NCBI RefSeq assembly: GCF_949987535.1
Contig: NC_080071.1
Span: forward strand, 25,752,236-25,816,235
Source: Balaenoptera acutorostrata
Taxonomy: Eukaryota; Chordata; Mammalia; Artiodactyla; Balaenopteridae
DNA: 64,000 nucleotides
Direction: 5' to 3'
Within the stretch, counting starts at the first letter, position 1. Every line of letters begins with the position of its first letter. Both the position numbers and the translations under genes were made by a program. This document shows positions 11,230 through 22,734 of the stretch, one piece after another. The notes beneath the pieces are model-generated. The model was not told the origin of the DNA and did not search any database. It saw only the letters and a program-made list of their open reading frames with translations.

Positions 11230-14200
11230 ACAGTTGTTTTCATGGTATTACTTTTTCTATCCCTTTACTTTCAAACTACTTGTATATTTGAATCTAAAAT
11301 GTGTCTCCTATAGACAGGATATGGTTGGATCTGTTTGTCTGTTTTTTAAAAAATCTAATCTCTCAAAATCTGTCTTTTGAATGGATTGCTTAAACAATCA
11401 AATTTATTGTTATTATCTATATGGTTGGATTTAAAGCTGTAATCTTGCTTTTGGTTTTTTATGTGTCCCATGATTTTTCTCCCTAGTCTTTCCTAAGTGT
11501 ACAGATTTGTAGTGAGACATTTTAGTTTTTGTAATGATTTTTTAAATTATATTTTTCAGTTATTTTCTTAGCAAATTCTCTGCAGTTTACAATATACACC
11601 CTAAATTATCCCAATCTACTTTAGTTTATACTAACATGTGCAGTAAAATATAGAAATTTTACTACTATATAGTTCCACTCCCTCCCAATTTTTTTTGGGC
11701 TATTAATGCTATTCACATTATGTCTATATTTAACGAACTCAGCAGGACATACCCTTTTAAGGAAGCTGAAAGGAAATGAGAGCAAATGTATGTTTATACT
11801 TTGCTATATTAAGCTTCTTATTTACCCTTTCTGGTTCTCTTCTATCTTACCTGTGAATTCAAGCTACTATGTGTTGTTATTTCTTTACTGGAATACAGCT
11901 TTGCTCCCACCCACCTGTTTGTGCTGTTATTGTCAAATATATTACATTTCTGTAAGGCCAAGCAATGCAATCACATTCATAATGTTTTACGCAATTGCTT
12001 TCTAAATCAGTCAAGTGGATAAAAGATTTTAAAAATATGCAATTATACCATCATTGTATATTACCTAAATAATTACCTTTATGTTGCTCTCTCTTTTTTC
12101 TTTCATGTTGCTTCAAATTACTGTCAGGTGTCACTTGCTTCATGCTTGAATAACTTTCTTTAGTACTTCTTATAAGGCAGTTCTGCTAATAACAAATTCC
12201 CTGTTTTTGCTTATAAGGGAATCGGTATTTCTCCTTCATTTTTGAAAATTAGCTTTGCTGGCTATAAAATTCTTGGTTGACAGTTTTTACTTTCAGCACT
12301 TAGAATATGTCACCCTAATCCTATGGTCTTCACTGTTTCTCTTAAGAATTCCCCTTTTAATCTTATTGGTGTTCCCTTGTACATGATGAGTCATTTTCTC
12401 TTGCTGCTTTCAAGATTTTCTCTTGGGTGTGGCTTCAGCATTTTGGCTATGGTGTATCTGTGTGTGGAAAGTTTTATGTTCATCCTACTTGGAGTTTTTT
12501 GAGTGTCTTGGTATAGATTAATGTTTTCCGCCAAATTTGGGAAGTTTTTAGCCATTAGGTCTTCAACTATTTTTCTGTGCGTTTCTCTTTCTCCTCTCTT
12601 TCTAATACTCACATTACATACATGTTGGTACATTTAATGAAATCTCACATTCCTCTGAGGCTCTGTTTTATTTTACTTATTCTTTATTCCTTTGTGTTCT
12701 TCTGATGCATGATCTCTATTGTTGTATCCTCAAGTTTGATGATTCTTTTTTGTTTTGTTTTGTTTTTCTGACAGTTCAAATCTGCTGCTGAGAACTTACA
12801 TTGTATTTTTCATTTTTTTAATTGTATTTTCCACTCCTGAATTTACATTTGGCTCCTTTTAATAATTTCTATATCTCTACCAATATTTTTCACTTGAAGA
12901 AACATTGTCATCATACTTTTCTTTAGTTCTTTAAGCATGGTTTCCTTTAGCCTTGTAATATATCTATAATTGCTACTTTGATGCCTTTGTCTGCTAAGTC
13001 CAATATCTGGGCCTGTCAAAAGCAATTTACATTGCCTGCTTTTTTCCCCATGTATGGGTCATGATTTCCTGTTTCGTTTCATGTCTCGTATTTGTTTTTT
13101 GAATACTGGAGATTTTTGATAATTTACTGTAGTGACCGGGACTGATCCCCTCAGGAACTGTTGTTTTCTTGTTTGCTTATTTGCTTGTGACTTGGCTGAA
13201 CTAATTTTACAAAGTTTACTTCCCCTACAGTGTGCAGTTCACAATATCCCTAATCAGAATTTTTTCCTTATTTTTTTTTCTTTAGGCTAGTTACCTAGTG
13301 ATGGCCCATGGGCCAACATAAGCCACTTGTTTGTCAAAGGTTATGCTTAAATACTAAATCCCCTTAGGCAGTTAGTTTTTTACCTTTCACTGTTGGACCT
13401 GAAAGCTGATATCATAGTTCAGGGAGTCTACTTTTCTACTCTCCCCACCCCACTCCACCTCCCACCCACTGGGTCCTTTTTCAGCCAGAGACTAGGAGAT
13501 TGGAGGCTCCCTCTCTGATTTCTCCTGGAAAGGCACAGTCTTGGGCATACACACTGTCTTCCAGACTGCTAGGGATGAGTGTAATTTTATTCTTAAATCT
13601 GGCTTTCTATGAGTTGCTTCTGGGTCAAAATACTTTATTATTAATCAGTGTTTTGTCAGAGGTTGTATTTAATGCCAGTGTGGCCTCAGCCCTGTATTGA
13701 TGGTTCCAAGTGTCCCTTGGGGCATGCTATCTCATCTGCCCTATCTCTTGCTGTGAATACTCCTGAATGGGTGCACTCAAGCAAACGAGCACAGAATTGT
13801 CTATGATCACAGGAGGGCTCTTCTTTGCTGTCTCTATTACACTTCTGGCTGCACTGATGCTTTGCTTGTATCAGAGCATGAAGTTCTCTACTCTCTATTG
13901 CAAATAAAGTTAGTACTTTCAAGCAGAGCTGTGAAGATCTTTGTCCTTATAATCTCCTTTCTCTCTCTCCTCTCCTGCAGCACTACACCAGAGCTGGGGG
14001 CTGTAACCTGTTTTCCCTGAGGTAACATGAGTGGCACTGGGGTGTGAATGGCAACTCCTAGACTTCTTTTTTTGCCTCTTCTGACATAGAACTTCTACCC
14101 TATGAGAGAGCTGGGCAGGGGCTATCAGGGTCCCAATATTTCAGCTGAGTGGTGGAAGAGAGCTCTGTTCTCAGCTGCAGCTGCCTGGGATAGAACTTCT

Positions 14201-14874
14201 GCAACACAGGGCTGTGAGGGTGTGGGGGTGGGATGAGAAATGTCAGCAATTTGCCCCTACAGGAATGAAACCATAAACTCAGACTGGGAGCTGTTGGGGA
14301 GGGGGACCCCATCTTCTTGGCTGCACATGGCCAGGGTAGAATTTCTGTAATACAGGGCTGATGTGTGTAATTAGCAAGTCATGGCTAACATGCCACAGAC
14401 ACTTGCTGTTCCTACTGAGATTTAGTAGATTTTCTTCAACGTGTATTTCTTCATTTGCTGTGTGCCCTTAGGGAAATTTCCAGAAACTTTGGAAAATAGT
14501 TTTTTAATTTCACCACTTAATTTATTGTTTTGCTGGGGAGGCAGTCCACTGTACTCCTTACTCCCTCATTCTGGAGGTCAGACACCATTTGGTTTTCTTA
14601 TTGTGTTATTTCTGCTCAGACTTCTCATTCCTTTGCTGAGATTTTCAGACATTGGAAAGTTTTTGTTTTACTTTATTGAGAGTATTTATAATAGCCAGTT
14701 TTAAAATCCTTTTCTGTTAGTTGCAACACCTGGTCCATCTTGGAGTCAGATAATTGGTTTTCTCATTTGAATACATTCCATTTTCTTGGTTCTTCATGTA
14801 TCAATTTTGGATTGTATCCTGGACATTATGAATGCTGTGTAGGTTCTGAATTTTGTTAGTTTAATCCAGTGAGG
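11230..14874 (-). mobile_element. Old L1M copy A: 5'UTR, ORF1 and start of ORF2 (5' part)
   Basis: On the minus strand this is a decayed old L1. ORF2 endonuclease-region relics lie at 11260-11500 (antisense of the 'gacaggatatggttggatc' motif). ORF1 relics lie at about 12120-12800 (antisense of the '...aaatttggcggaaaac' and 'ccaagacactc' stretches). A long 5'UTR runs from about 13000 to beyond 14800. A SINE interrupts it at 14875-15236 and it resumes at 15237. No open frame survives. It is head-to-tail with a second copy at 15650-17800. Confidence 0.75.
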
Positions 14875-15236
14875 TTTTTTTTTTTTTTTTTTGTGGCTGC
14901 ATTGGGTCTTCATTGCTGCACGCAGGCTTTCTCTAGTTGCAGCGAGCTGGGGCTACTCTTCATTGCGGTGTGTGGGCTTCTCATTGTGGTGGCTTCTCGT
15001 TGCAGAGCATGGGCTCTAGGCATGCAGGCTTCAGTAGTTGCAGCACATGGGCTCAGTAGTTGCGGCACACGGGCCCTAGGGCATGCAGGCTTCAGTAGTT
15101 GTGGCACGCAGGCTCTAAAGTGCACGCTCAGTAGTTGTGGTGCATGGGCTTAGTTGCTCTGCAGCATGTGGGATCAAATCCATGTCCCCTGCATTGGCAG
15201 GCGGATTCTTAACCACTGTGCCACGAGGGAAGTCCC
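14875..15236 (-). mobile_element. CHR-type SINE, long subfamily with internal repeats
   Basis: On the minus strand this is a complete element: GGGACTTCCCTCGTGGCACAG at the 5' end (about 15233), then a tRNA-like head and a body with several repeated 'cagtagttg(t/c)ggc' units, ending in a poly-A tail (poly-T at 14875-14892). It is about 60 bp longer than the other full copies because of these internal repeats. Flanks read TCCAGTGAG and TCCAATGAG, an imperfect target-site duplication. It lies inside old L1 sequence. Confidence 0.93.
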
Positions 15237-15649
15237 TCCAATGAGTATTATTTCCATGTTTTTAGCAGATAATTTTCAGGGCTGACTTGAACTGCAAACT
15301 ATTTCTTGTGAAGCAGATCCAGTCTCAGTTCAGATCTCCTGTGTTTTCCTGGGCTGCTTAGAGACTGTTTCTCACATGCAAAGGTATGCCTCCTATACTG
15401 TATTTAGCCTGCACTAGGAGTCACAGTGGTGGGAAATTACTTATATAGCTGCCTACCTTCCCTCTGCCAAGCAAGTATGAACCCCCTACCTGAAGCTGTC
15501 TGCTTCTGTTTCCTCTCAAATACTTTTTAGTTCCTTTTTCATTATGTCCAAATTTTATACAGTAGATATTTTCTGCAAGCGGTCTTATCCAGTAGTATCT
15601 TATTCTGTCATACCCAGATATGTGAAACATTTATGAAAAGATTTTTAAC
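15237..15649 (-). mobile_element. Old L1M copy A, continuation of 5'UTR
   Basis: The L1M 5'UTR-like sequence resumes on the far side of the SINE ('aattttcagggctgacttgaactgc...gactgtttctcacatgc'). The boundary with copy B near 15650 is approximate because both are decayed L1. Confidence 0.55.
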
Positions 15650-16500
15650 CAAACTTCAGTCTCTTTTATAGATATAGTGGCTTTATAGATGCAGTGTTTG
15701 ATAGTAATATAGCCACTCCTGCTTTTTAAAAATTAGTCTTAGGATGTTATATTTCTGCTATCCTTTTACTATTAACTTATGTCTTTATATTTAAAGTTTT
15801 TTTAATTTGTAGACTTTATGTAATTGAGTCTTGCTTTTTAAAATACAATATGATAATTGACTTTGTAGTGTTTAACCATTTGCATTTAATGCAATTATCA
15901 ATAGAGTTTAATTTAAATCCTGCTATTTGTTTTCAATTTGTCCAGCATGATGTTTGTTCCTTTTCCCGTTTTTGTCTTCGTTCGTATTAATTTCTTTTAT
16001 GATTTCATTTTATTTTCTTCATATTATTAGTTATGCTTCTTTATTTATACTTCAAGAATAGTATAAGAACCTTAAAACTCAATAATTCCATTTCTCCACT
16101 CCCAGCCCATGTTAGTGTTTATATACTTCGTGTTCTTTCCTATTTACAAAGCCCACAATATATTGTTATTATTTTGCTTTGACCAATTAGTTTTCTTTAA
16201 TAGGAAGAATGTCTTATTTTGATATTTTCCCACATTTTATATTTTTCACACATATTTACCATTTCTGACATTCTTCCTACATTTGTGCAGAGCCATATTT
16301 CCATCTGGCATAACTTTCAGTAATGACTTCCTTTAAAGTTCCTTGTGGTGCTGGCCTGCTTGTAATGAATTATTTCAGATTTTGCATAGCTAAACTTTGC
16401 CTTTACTTTATAATGATAATCTTTTCTGGGTTTAGTTTTCTAGTTGTTCTCCCCTTCCTTCCCCTCTTCCTTCTTCCTATGATTTAAAGATATTTCTCCA
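15650..16500 (-). mobile_element. Old L1M copy B, start of ORF2 and end of ORF1
   Basis: On the minus strand this is decayed L1M. The segment 15740-15960 matches the same L1 region as 11260-11420 ('atccttttactattaacttatgtctttatatttaaag'). The segment 16305-16440 matches 12130-12240. It is interrupted by a SINE at 16501 and resumes at 16835. Confidence 0.72.
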
Positions 16501-16819
16501 GGGGCTTCCCTGGTGGCACAGTGGTTAGGAATCCGCCTGCCAATGCAGGGGACACGGGTTCGTGCCCCGGTCTGGGAAGATCCCACATGCCGCGGAGCAG
16601 CTGGGCCCGTGAGCCACAATTACTGAGCCCGCGCGTCTGGAGCCTGTGCTCCGCAACAGGAGAGGCGCGACACTGAGAGGCCTGTGTACCGCGATGAAGA
16701 GTGGCCCCCGCTCGCCGCAACTGGAGAAAGCCCTTGCACAGAAACGAAGACACAAAACAACACAGCCAAAAATAAATAAATAAATAAATAAAAATTAAAA
16801 AAAAAATTGTTAAAAAAAA
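16501..16819 (+). mobile_element. CHR-type SINE, full length
   Basis: A complete plus-strand copy running from GGGCTTCCCTGGTGGCACAG through the tRNA-like B box (GGTTCGTGCC) and the body to an (AATA)n plus poly-A tail. A perfect 15-bp target-site duplication, AAAGATATTTCTCCA, lies at 16486-16500 and 16820-16834. It inserted into old L1 copy B. Confidence 0.97.
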
Positions 16820-16834
16820 AAAGATATTTCTCCA

Positions 16835-17800
16835 TTGTGTTTTGAATTTTATGTTCTATGTCATGAAAGATGCTATTATTTTTATATTTATTCTTCTATA
16901 CCTAACATATTGTGACTACTTTTAAGATTTTCCCTTGTATCATTGCTTTTCAGCAATTTGTTTATGGTGTGATTTGGTGTAGTTTTCTTCATGTTTCTTC
17001 TTGGAGCTTAACTCCTTGAATTTGTGGGTGTGTAGCTTTCAACAAATTTAAAAGAATTTTAGACACCATTTCTTCAAATACTTTTTCCCTATCCTCCCTC
17101 ATCTCCATCTGGGACTCAATTTACATATATGTTTAATCTCTTGATATGGCAGCAGCTCATTGACACTGTTGATTTTTTCAGTCTTTTTACATTTATTTTG
17201 AATATTTCTACTGCCATGTCTTTCAGTTAACTTTTCTTTCTGCAGTGTCAAATCTGTTGCTAATCTCATTCAGTATATGTATTTTTTTAATTGTGGTTTT
17301 TATCTCCAGAATTAGAGTTGGGTCTTTTATATATCTTCTACTTCTCGCCTTATCACACTTATGTTTTCTTATATCTTCTTGTTTTAATGTCCTTGTTTAC
17401 AATTTCTATCATCTTCACCATTTCTGGGCCAGTTTCTATTGACTTTTTTATCTTTTGCTTCAAGTCCTATTTTCCTCAGCTCTGATATTTTGCAGCACAG
17501 ATTCTAGCCAACTTTGCCTCCCAGCATTTTGAACTCTTCAGCTAAGCAAGACTGCCAGTCTGTTCAGTTCCCCCTTCCTGTGCTGTAATATGGAAGCTTT
17601 CTTTAAACAGTGAATTGGAGTATTCATAAGGCTCACTTGATTTGTATCCTTTTTTTTTCAGAGATGCCCCTTCTGTTCTGCTCACTGTCAAATATCTGAA
17701 AATTGTTGTTTTATTTGTCTAGTTTTGTATTTGGTTATGGTTGGAGGGTAGATCAAATTTCTGTTGCTCCTTCATGGGCAGAAGTTAAAGACTGAGTTTT
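16835..17800 (-). mobile_element. Old L1M copy B, ORF1 and 5'UTR
   Basis: On the minus strand this is the ORF1 and 5'UTR region of old L1 ('tttcttcaaatactttttccctatcc', then 'tgtcaaatctgttgctaatctcattcag'). The segment 17040-17140 corresponds to 12520-12620 of copy A. No open frame of note remains. Confidence 0.72.
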
Positions 17801-17879
17801 GTCAGTCTTAATGTAATTTTGGTTCTTGGTTTGTCTGTTTTCACTTGCCATGTTTTTGTTGTTTACTTTTGTTTTAGAA

Positions 17880-18310
17880 AAACCAGATCCTGGACTTGAA
17901 AAGTTTTAATTTTTCATCCTTCCTCATTACTCAATTTCTTTTTTCAAACCCTGTTTTTCTTTAGTGTTATTTTCCTGAGGGTTTCTCCGAATGGTTTCTT
18001 ACATTGAATTATTTAATTAATTTTGTTCTTAAATAAAATCTTTTAACACTTGGAATTTCTTTGTGTGCAAGTTTTAGCTTCATTTCACAAATTTATACAA
18101 GTATTGGTTTTATTTTATAAATTGTTCTGTTGTTGTGTAATTTCTCATTTGACTCACTTGTTATTTGGCACTGATAGTGTTTTAAAGTGTCCAAGTGGAT
18201 AAGTTTTGCTAATTTATAATTTTATAATTTTTCCTCTCCAATTTCTAAATTTAATAATTTATTAAAGTATACTTTGTGAGTTTTTCTTATCTGAGATGTT
18301 AAATTAAATA
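17880..18310 (-). mobile_element. Old L1M ORF2 fragment
   Basis: The minus strand resembles mid-ORF2 of old L1 ('ttttaacacttggaatttctttgtg', 'catttcacaaatttatac', 'cacttgttatttggcactg'). It is strongly diverged. It could be the upstream neighbour of copy B or a separate insertion. Confidence 0.55.
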
Positions 18311-18767
18311 TATAAATTCTATTTGCATATGTATAGCTAGAGACAGATATAGATATATATTAGTGTCCGGTGGGGCAGATATTTGACCAGTGGGAAGTGG
18401 GACATGATGGGGGGAATAATTAGGAAATGATTTCCCCTAACTTTTCCTGGATAGACAGTTCAATGGTACATTCCATATGGTTTGTCAGATGGCCCTTCGT
18501 ATCTAGTAAGCCCTAATGTTAGCCACTGTACTAATACATTATTGTATTGGCTCTCCCTCATTCTTTGAATTGCTCCCAGGTTCCTCCTAGTTGCTCCCTG
18601 GGATCAAATTCTCCCAAAAAGTACCCACCTTTAAGCTTTGTGTCAGATTCTGCTTTCTGGAAACTCAAGTCAACACACAGATCAATTTGCTCACTAAAAC
18701 CTCCAATGGCTTCCTGTACACTTAGAATGATATCCAAGCTACTTTCCCTCATTTACAAAACTTTACA
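18311..18767. other. Unique non-coding DNA
   Basis: No supported gene. A short AT run at 18300-18360 precedes ordinary unique sequence. Confidence 0.45.
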
Positions 18768-18816
18768 TGTTCAGCTATACGTATACATATATCCCCATAT
18801 CCTCTCCCTCTTGCGT

Positions 18817-18847
18817 CTCCCTCCCACCCTCCCTATCCCACCCCTCT
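18817..18847 (-). other. G-rich, quadruplex-capable tract in L1 3'UTR
   Basis: The minus strand reads as successive G runs of 3-4 with 1-3 base spacers. The same tract recurs in the L1 3' ends at 27054 and 36382. G-quadruplex motifs in L1 3'UTRs are known in mammals. Confidence 0.6.
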
Positions 18848-19365
18848 AGGTGGTCACAAAGCACCGAGCTGATCTCGCCGAGCGATGCAGCTGCTTCCCA
18901 CTAGCTATTTTACACATAGTAGTGTATATATGTCAATGCTGCTCTCTCACTTCGTCCCAGCTTACCCTTCCCCCTCTCCGTGTCCTCAAGTCCATTCTCT
19001 GTGTCTGCATCTTTATTCCTGTCCTGACCCTAGGTTCGTCATAACCATTTTTTTTTGATTCCATATATATGTGTTAGCATATGGTATTTGTTTTTCTCTT
19101 TCTGACTTACTTCACTCTGTATGACAGACTCTAGGTCCATCCAACTCACTACAAATAGCTCAGTTTCGTTTCTTTTTATGGCTGAGTAATATTCCATTGT
19201 ATATATGTGCCACATCTTCTTTATCCATTCATCTGTTGATGGACACTTAGGTTACTTCCATGTCCTGGCTATTGTAAATAGTGCTGCATTGAACATTGTG
19301 GTACATGACTCTTTTTGAATTACGGTCTTCTCAGGGTATATGCCCAGTAGTGGGATTGCTGGGTC

Positions 19366-19602
19366 TTACAGTAGTTCTATTTTTAGTTTTTTAAGGACCC
19401 TCCATACTGTTCTCCATAGGGCCTGTATCAATTTACACTCCCACCAACAGTGCAAGAGGGTTCCCTTTTCTCCACACCCTCTCCAGCATTTGTTTATAGA
19501 TTTTTTGTTGATGGCCATTCTGACTGGCATGAGGTGATACCTCATTGTAGTTTTGATTTGCTTTTCTCTAATGATTAGTGATGCTGAGCATCCTTTCATG
19601 CG
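19366..19602 (-). pseudogene. L1 ORF2 C-terminal fragment
   Basis: An open stretch of 77 codons encodes the cysteine-rich C-terminal domain of L1 ORF2p, including the [20 protein letters not shown] knuckle and the following [17 protein letters not shown]. The stretch then stops. The reverse-transcriptase and endonuclease domains are absent, so it cannot make a functional protein. Confidence 0.85.
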
Positions 19603-19844
19603 TTTGTTGGTAATCTATCTTCTTTGGAGAAATGTCTGTTTAGGTCTTCTGACCATTTTTGGATTGAGGATTTATCTCCAAAATATACAAGCAGCTCATG
19701 TAGCTCAATACCATTTACTTTCTATTATACAGTTTACTCTAATTCTCCTAGCATTGATCAGGATCAGCTCTTTTGAATTTTTGTCTGAATTCCTCACTGC
19801 CATACAGAGATTAGATTAATCCTAAAACTAATCTTAAGAATAGA

Positions 19845-19945
19845 GACCTAAACTCTGTTATTACTATGTCTTGTTCACTGCTTGTACAGTGTCTGGCAGA
19901 GTAAGCACTCAATAAACATTTGCTTAATGAATAAATGAATAACAT
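19845..19945 (+). mobile_element. L2 3' end
   Basis: The plus strand carries the L2 terminal motif: 'cagtgtctggcagagtaagcactcaataaacatttgcttaatgaataaatgaat'. It is a short and ancient fragment. Confidence 0.75.
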
Positions 19946-21284
19946 CACCGTCTGAAACTTAATCATCTGTGTAGTTTACAAAATACTGCTATGGCTTAAA
20001 CGAGTTCTTTAAAGGTATTTTCCAGTATTACTATCACTTCTTATGATATCCAACTCCCTTTGCATTTCATTACACTTTGTTTTCATCTCATTCTCTCCTC
20101 TCCTTGTGGATTTTGGCTGCTATTTCCAAGAGGTCTTATGATTATTGTTTGGTTAGTTAGTCCTGCCAATGGAGAGTTTTAATACCAATGGTACAGAGTT
20201 CGTCTTTGATCCTGAGGGCAGTAGATGCCATCTCTGACCTTAATTGAAGATGTTAAAAAATTTTACAAAATTGTCTTCTGGACCTGGCTAAAATTTTTTA
20301 AAGATTTTCTCTGGGTTTCCACGGCATGGTACCCTTCCATCTCCTTTCCTCTTTTCCCCTCTAAATTGTTGTTTTCTGTTTATTCATCCTCAGTTGAGCA
20401 GGGATCTATCCATATCCAGTGTTTATCATGAGATATTACGTTGATATATTACCCTTTCCCCCAAGTCTAACAAATTCAAGTGCTCTCACGTCCTCAGATC
20501 TAGACATGGTCAATGCTTTGAAGGCAAAACTTCCATCACAACTTCTACTGTCTGAAATATATTCAGTTAGTGGAGGTTATGGTGACCTGACATGAACCCT
20601 TACACTCTTGTTGCCCAGAACTCTGTACAGATGGAACACATATTAAATTACAATTCTTAGTATGTATTATGTTTCTAAGGCCTATTCTAGCTCTACATTT
20701 ATTTTTTTCCCTTCCTAGCATTTTATTGCTGATTCTACAGCTGCCAGGATAGTCTACCAGAATTCTAGCTGCTTTAAAAAAACAGCACCCTTATAGTTGT
20801 TTTGGTTGGCAATGACCTTGTGTTTCTGAACCAGGAAATAGAGTCTGAGGAGAGAGATGAAAGGTGCTCCTGACAACTTTCAAGAAAACAGGATTGCTTC
20901 TTTTCTAAAATACCAAGAAAGAGCTATCAATTGTTTGCTTCAGTATAGTTTCATCAGCCTTAATGTTATTGTTGGACATTTCATCCAGATTATGGCAACA
21001 AGATTACAATCAGCTATAGTTTTCAGAATTGATATGAGTTTTCTAACTTTCCTGTATCTTCTTAGATATTTTAGTGGGCTACTTCTAGGCTGTCAGCTAG
21101 AAGATTCCATTTTAAATTAAAACTTTCATTTAATTACTCATGGAGGTTTAATCCCTCATGGAGATTTAATTTTATTTTTCCTATATTTGTTTCCATTCGA
21201 TTTTTCCATTCAAAGGTTAAAAGTGTGTTAACACATGCAGAAACTAGAAAGAGATGGGAGAGAGCCAGAAAACATATTTTTTTG
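19946..21284. other. Unique non-coding DNA; one copy of a diverged repeat at about 20161-20254
   Basis: No supported gene. The segment 20161-20254 ('tcctgccaatggagag...gatcctgagggcagtagatgccat') is a diverged relative of 22151-22240, in the same orientation. The family is not identified. Confidence 0.45.
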
Positions 21285-21440
21285 AGCTCATAATATGTGC
21301 CAGGCATAGTGCTGTATGATTTATTTTGCCTTATTCTCATTCAACCATTGGAGTTAGGTGAAAATTATCCCTGTATTATACTGAATAAATGAAGGCTCAA
21401 AGAGATTAGGTAATTTGCTCAAGGCTGCACAACTACATAT
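21285..21440 (-). mobile_element. MIR SINE
   Basis: In antisense the stretch has the MIR core layout: 'atatgtgccaggcatagtgctgta...ttattctcattcaaccattggagttaggtg...gaaggctcaaagagattaggtaatttgctcaaggctgcacaac'. It is ancient, with no target-site duplication visible. Confidence 0.85.
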
Positions 21441-22734
21441 TTGTTCAAGTTTTATTTGAAAGTACTATAATAAAGTGGAATAACAAATTATTAAACATCT
21501 GTTCATTCCTAACCCACAGCTTTCACTTCCAGATTTTAAAGGAATTAACAGAAAAACAAAGCAATAATTCCCTCTTCCTAATCCATTTGCTTTTATTTAG
21601 AGAGATTTCCCTCTTTGATAGAGACCCATACATAATTTGTAACTAGATATGTAAGTACAATTCTACAATCCAAACTGAAAAAGGATGTTCACAACATCTG
21701 TGCAACTACATAAGAACCCTGTTGTACCCCCAGACTATAAAATTTGGTCGTCTCATTTCTTACTGTATCAACAAATTTCCTGGCCAGGGACTGGACATCT
21801 AAATTATCAATTGAAAACAAGGTCCCCAGGACTCAAGAAGCATGCACATCTAACAGGAGAATCACTGCCCCAACTCCATTATAAAGAAAAATACATTTAT
21901 CTCTCAAGAGCCCCAGCTTCACTAAGGATTTTTCTGGAAGAACTCATCATGGGAAGCTTTGGAGGAGGCAGGTCTCGTGCCTCCTGTAAAAGGAGTGAAT
22001 CCAGTGAAATCGAAAGGCAGGAGGCAGGAGTGTGTATGTGGAAAGTCTCAGGAAAAGTGCTGAGGGTAGTAGTGGAAGAACCCACTGTGAATCTACTCTA
22101 GAGAGAATGTCACTGATAGGTTTGAGATTAAAACACATAAGTGGAGTGAGTCCTGCTAATAGAGAGCTTTGAAGGCAACAGTCAGGACTTTATCTTTGAT
22201 CCAATGGATGGCGATGGATGCCATCCCTGAACTTAATGAATAGGCTCTTTCCCAGGCAGTGCGGTGGCCATGCAGGGCTGTTCTATGACACACTTACTCC
22301 TAGAATGCTGCAGCCAGCAAAGGGGAGAAGAGACAAACAGGAGACTACTAAATTCAGTGAGGAGGGGAAAGCGGTCCATTGTCATGTCATTGATTTCTAC
22401 AGTTTGTTCACCTGTTTGTTGAGGGTCGTTTCATTTACTTGCTATTCCTTTTTTCCCACTGCTCAGCACTTCTCCCAAGTATTGCTTGGTTATTGACTGA
22501 GTGTGACACTTTCTGTTTAAGTTAGGCAACTGGGATAGGAGGAGTGCATAAAGAAGGACAGTAGGCTCTGTTTAGTCAGTTATTCTACTCGTGCATAAAA
22601 AATTCATTGACCAGAAAGGGTTAATGCCCCTCCAAATGGCTTAACTTAATCCCCAAGTGCAATTGGCTCATCTGAAGGATGTGGCCCATTGAGTGCATGT
22701 TAGCAGAGAAGCTGAAACACCTCTTCACTAAGTC
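21441..22734. other. Unique non-coding DNA
   Basis: No supported gene. The 138-codon frame at 21685-22101 has no recognisable domain and no splice or promoter context; I treat it as chance. The second copy of the diverged repeat lies at about 22151-22240. Confidence 0.45.

Larger units (their letters stand above)
18768..19712 (-). mobile_element. L1 3' portion with 5' inversion
   Basis: On the minus strand, 19657 down to 18768 is the end of ORF2 ([19 protein letters not shown] knuckle region near 19400-19480) and its 3'UTR. The last 90 or so bases and the tail are missing. At 19658-19712 the L1 sequence flips to the plus strand ('ggatttatctccaaaatatacaagcagctcatg'). This is the ORF2 segment that should lie just upstream on the other strand. 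That is the signature of a twin-primed 5' inversion. A short CATTTAC at both outer flanks may be the remains of a target-site duplication. Confidence 0.88.

Noticed and set aside
16530..16575. tRNA-like A and B boxes in SINEs, considered as tRNA genes
   Set aside because: They are the tRNA-derived heads of SINEs. No cloverleaf with an anticodon arm and acceptor stem is intact.
21685..22101. 138-codon plus-strand frame
   Set aside because: No recognisable domain, no splice signals and ordinary unique DNA around it.
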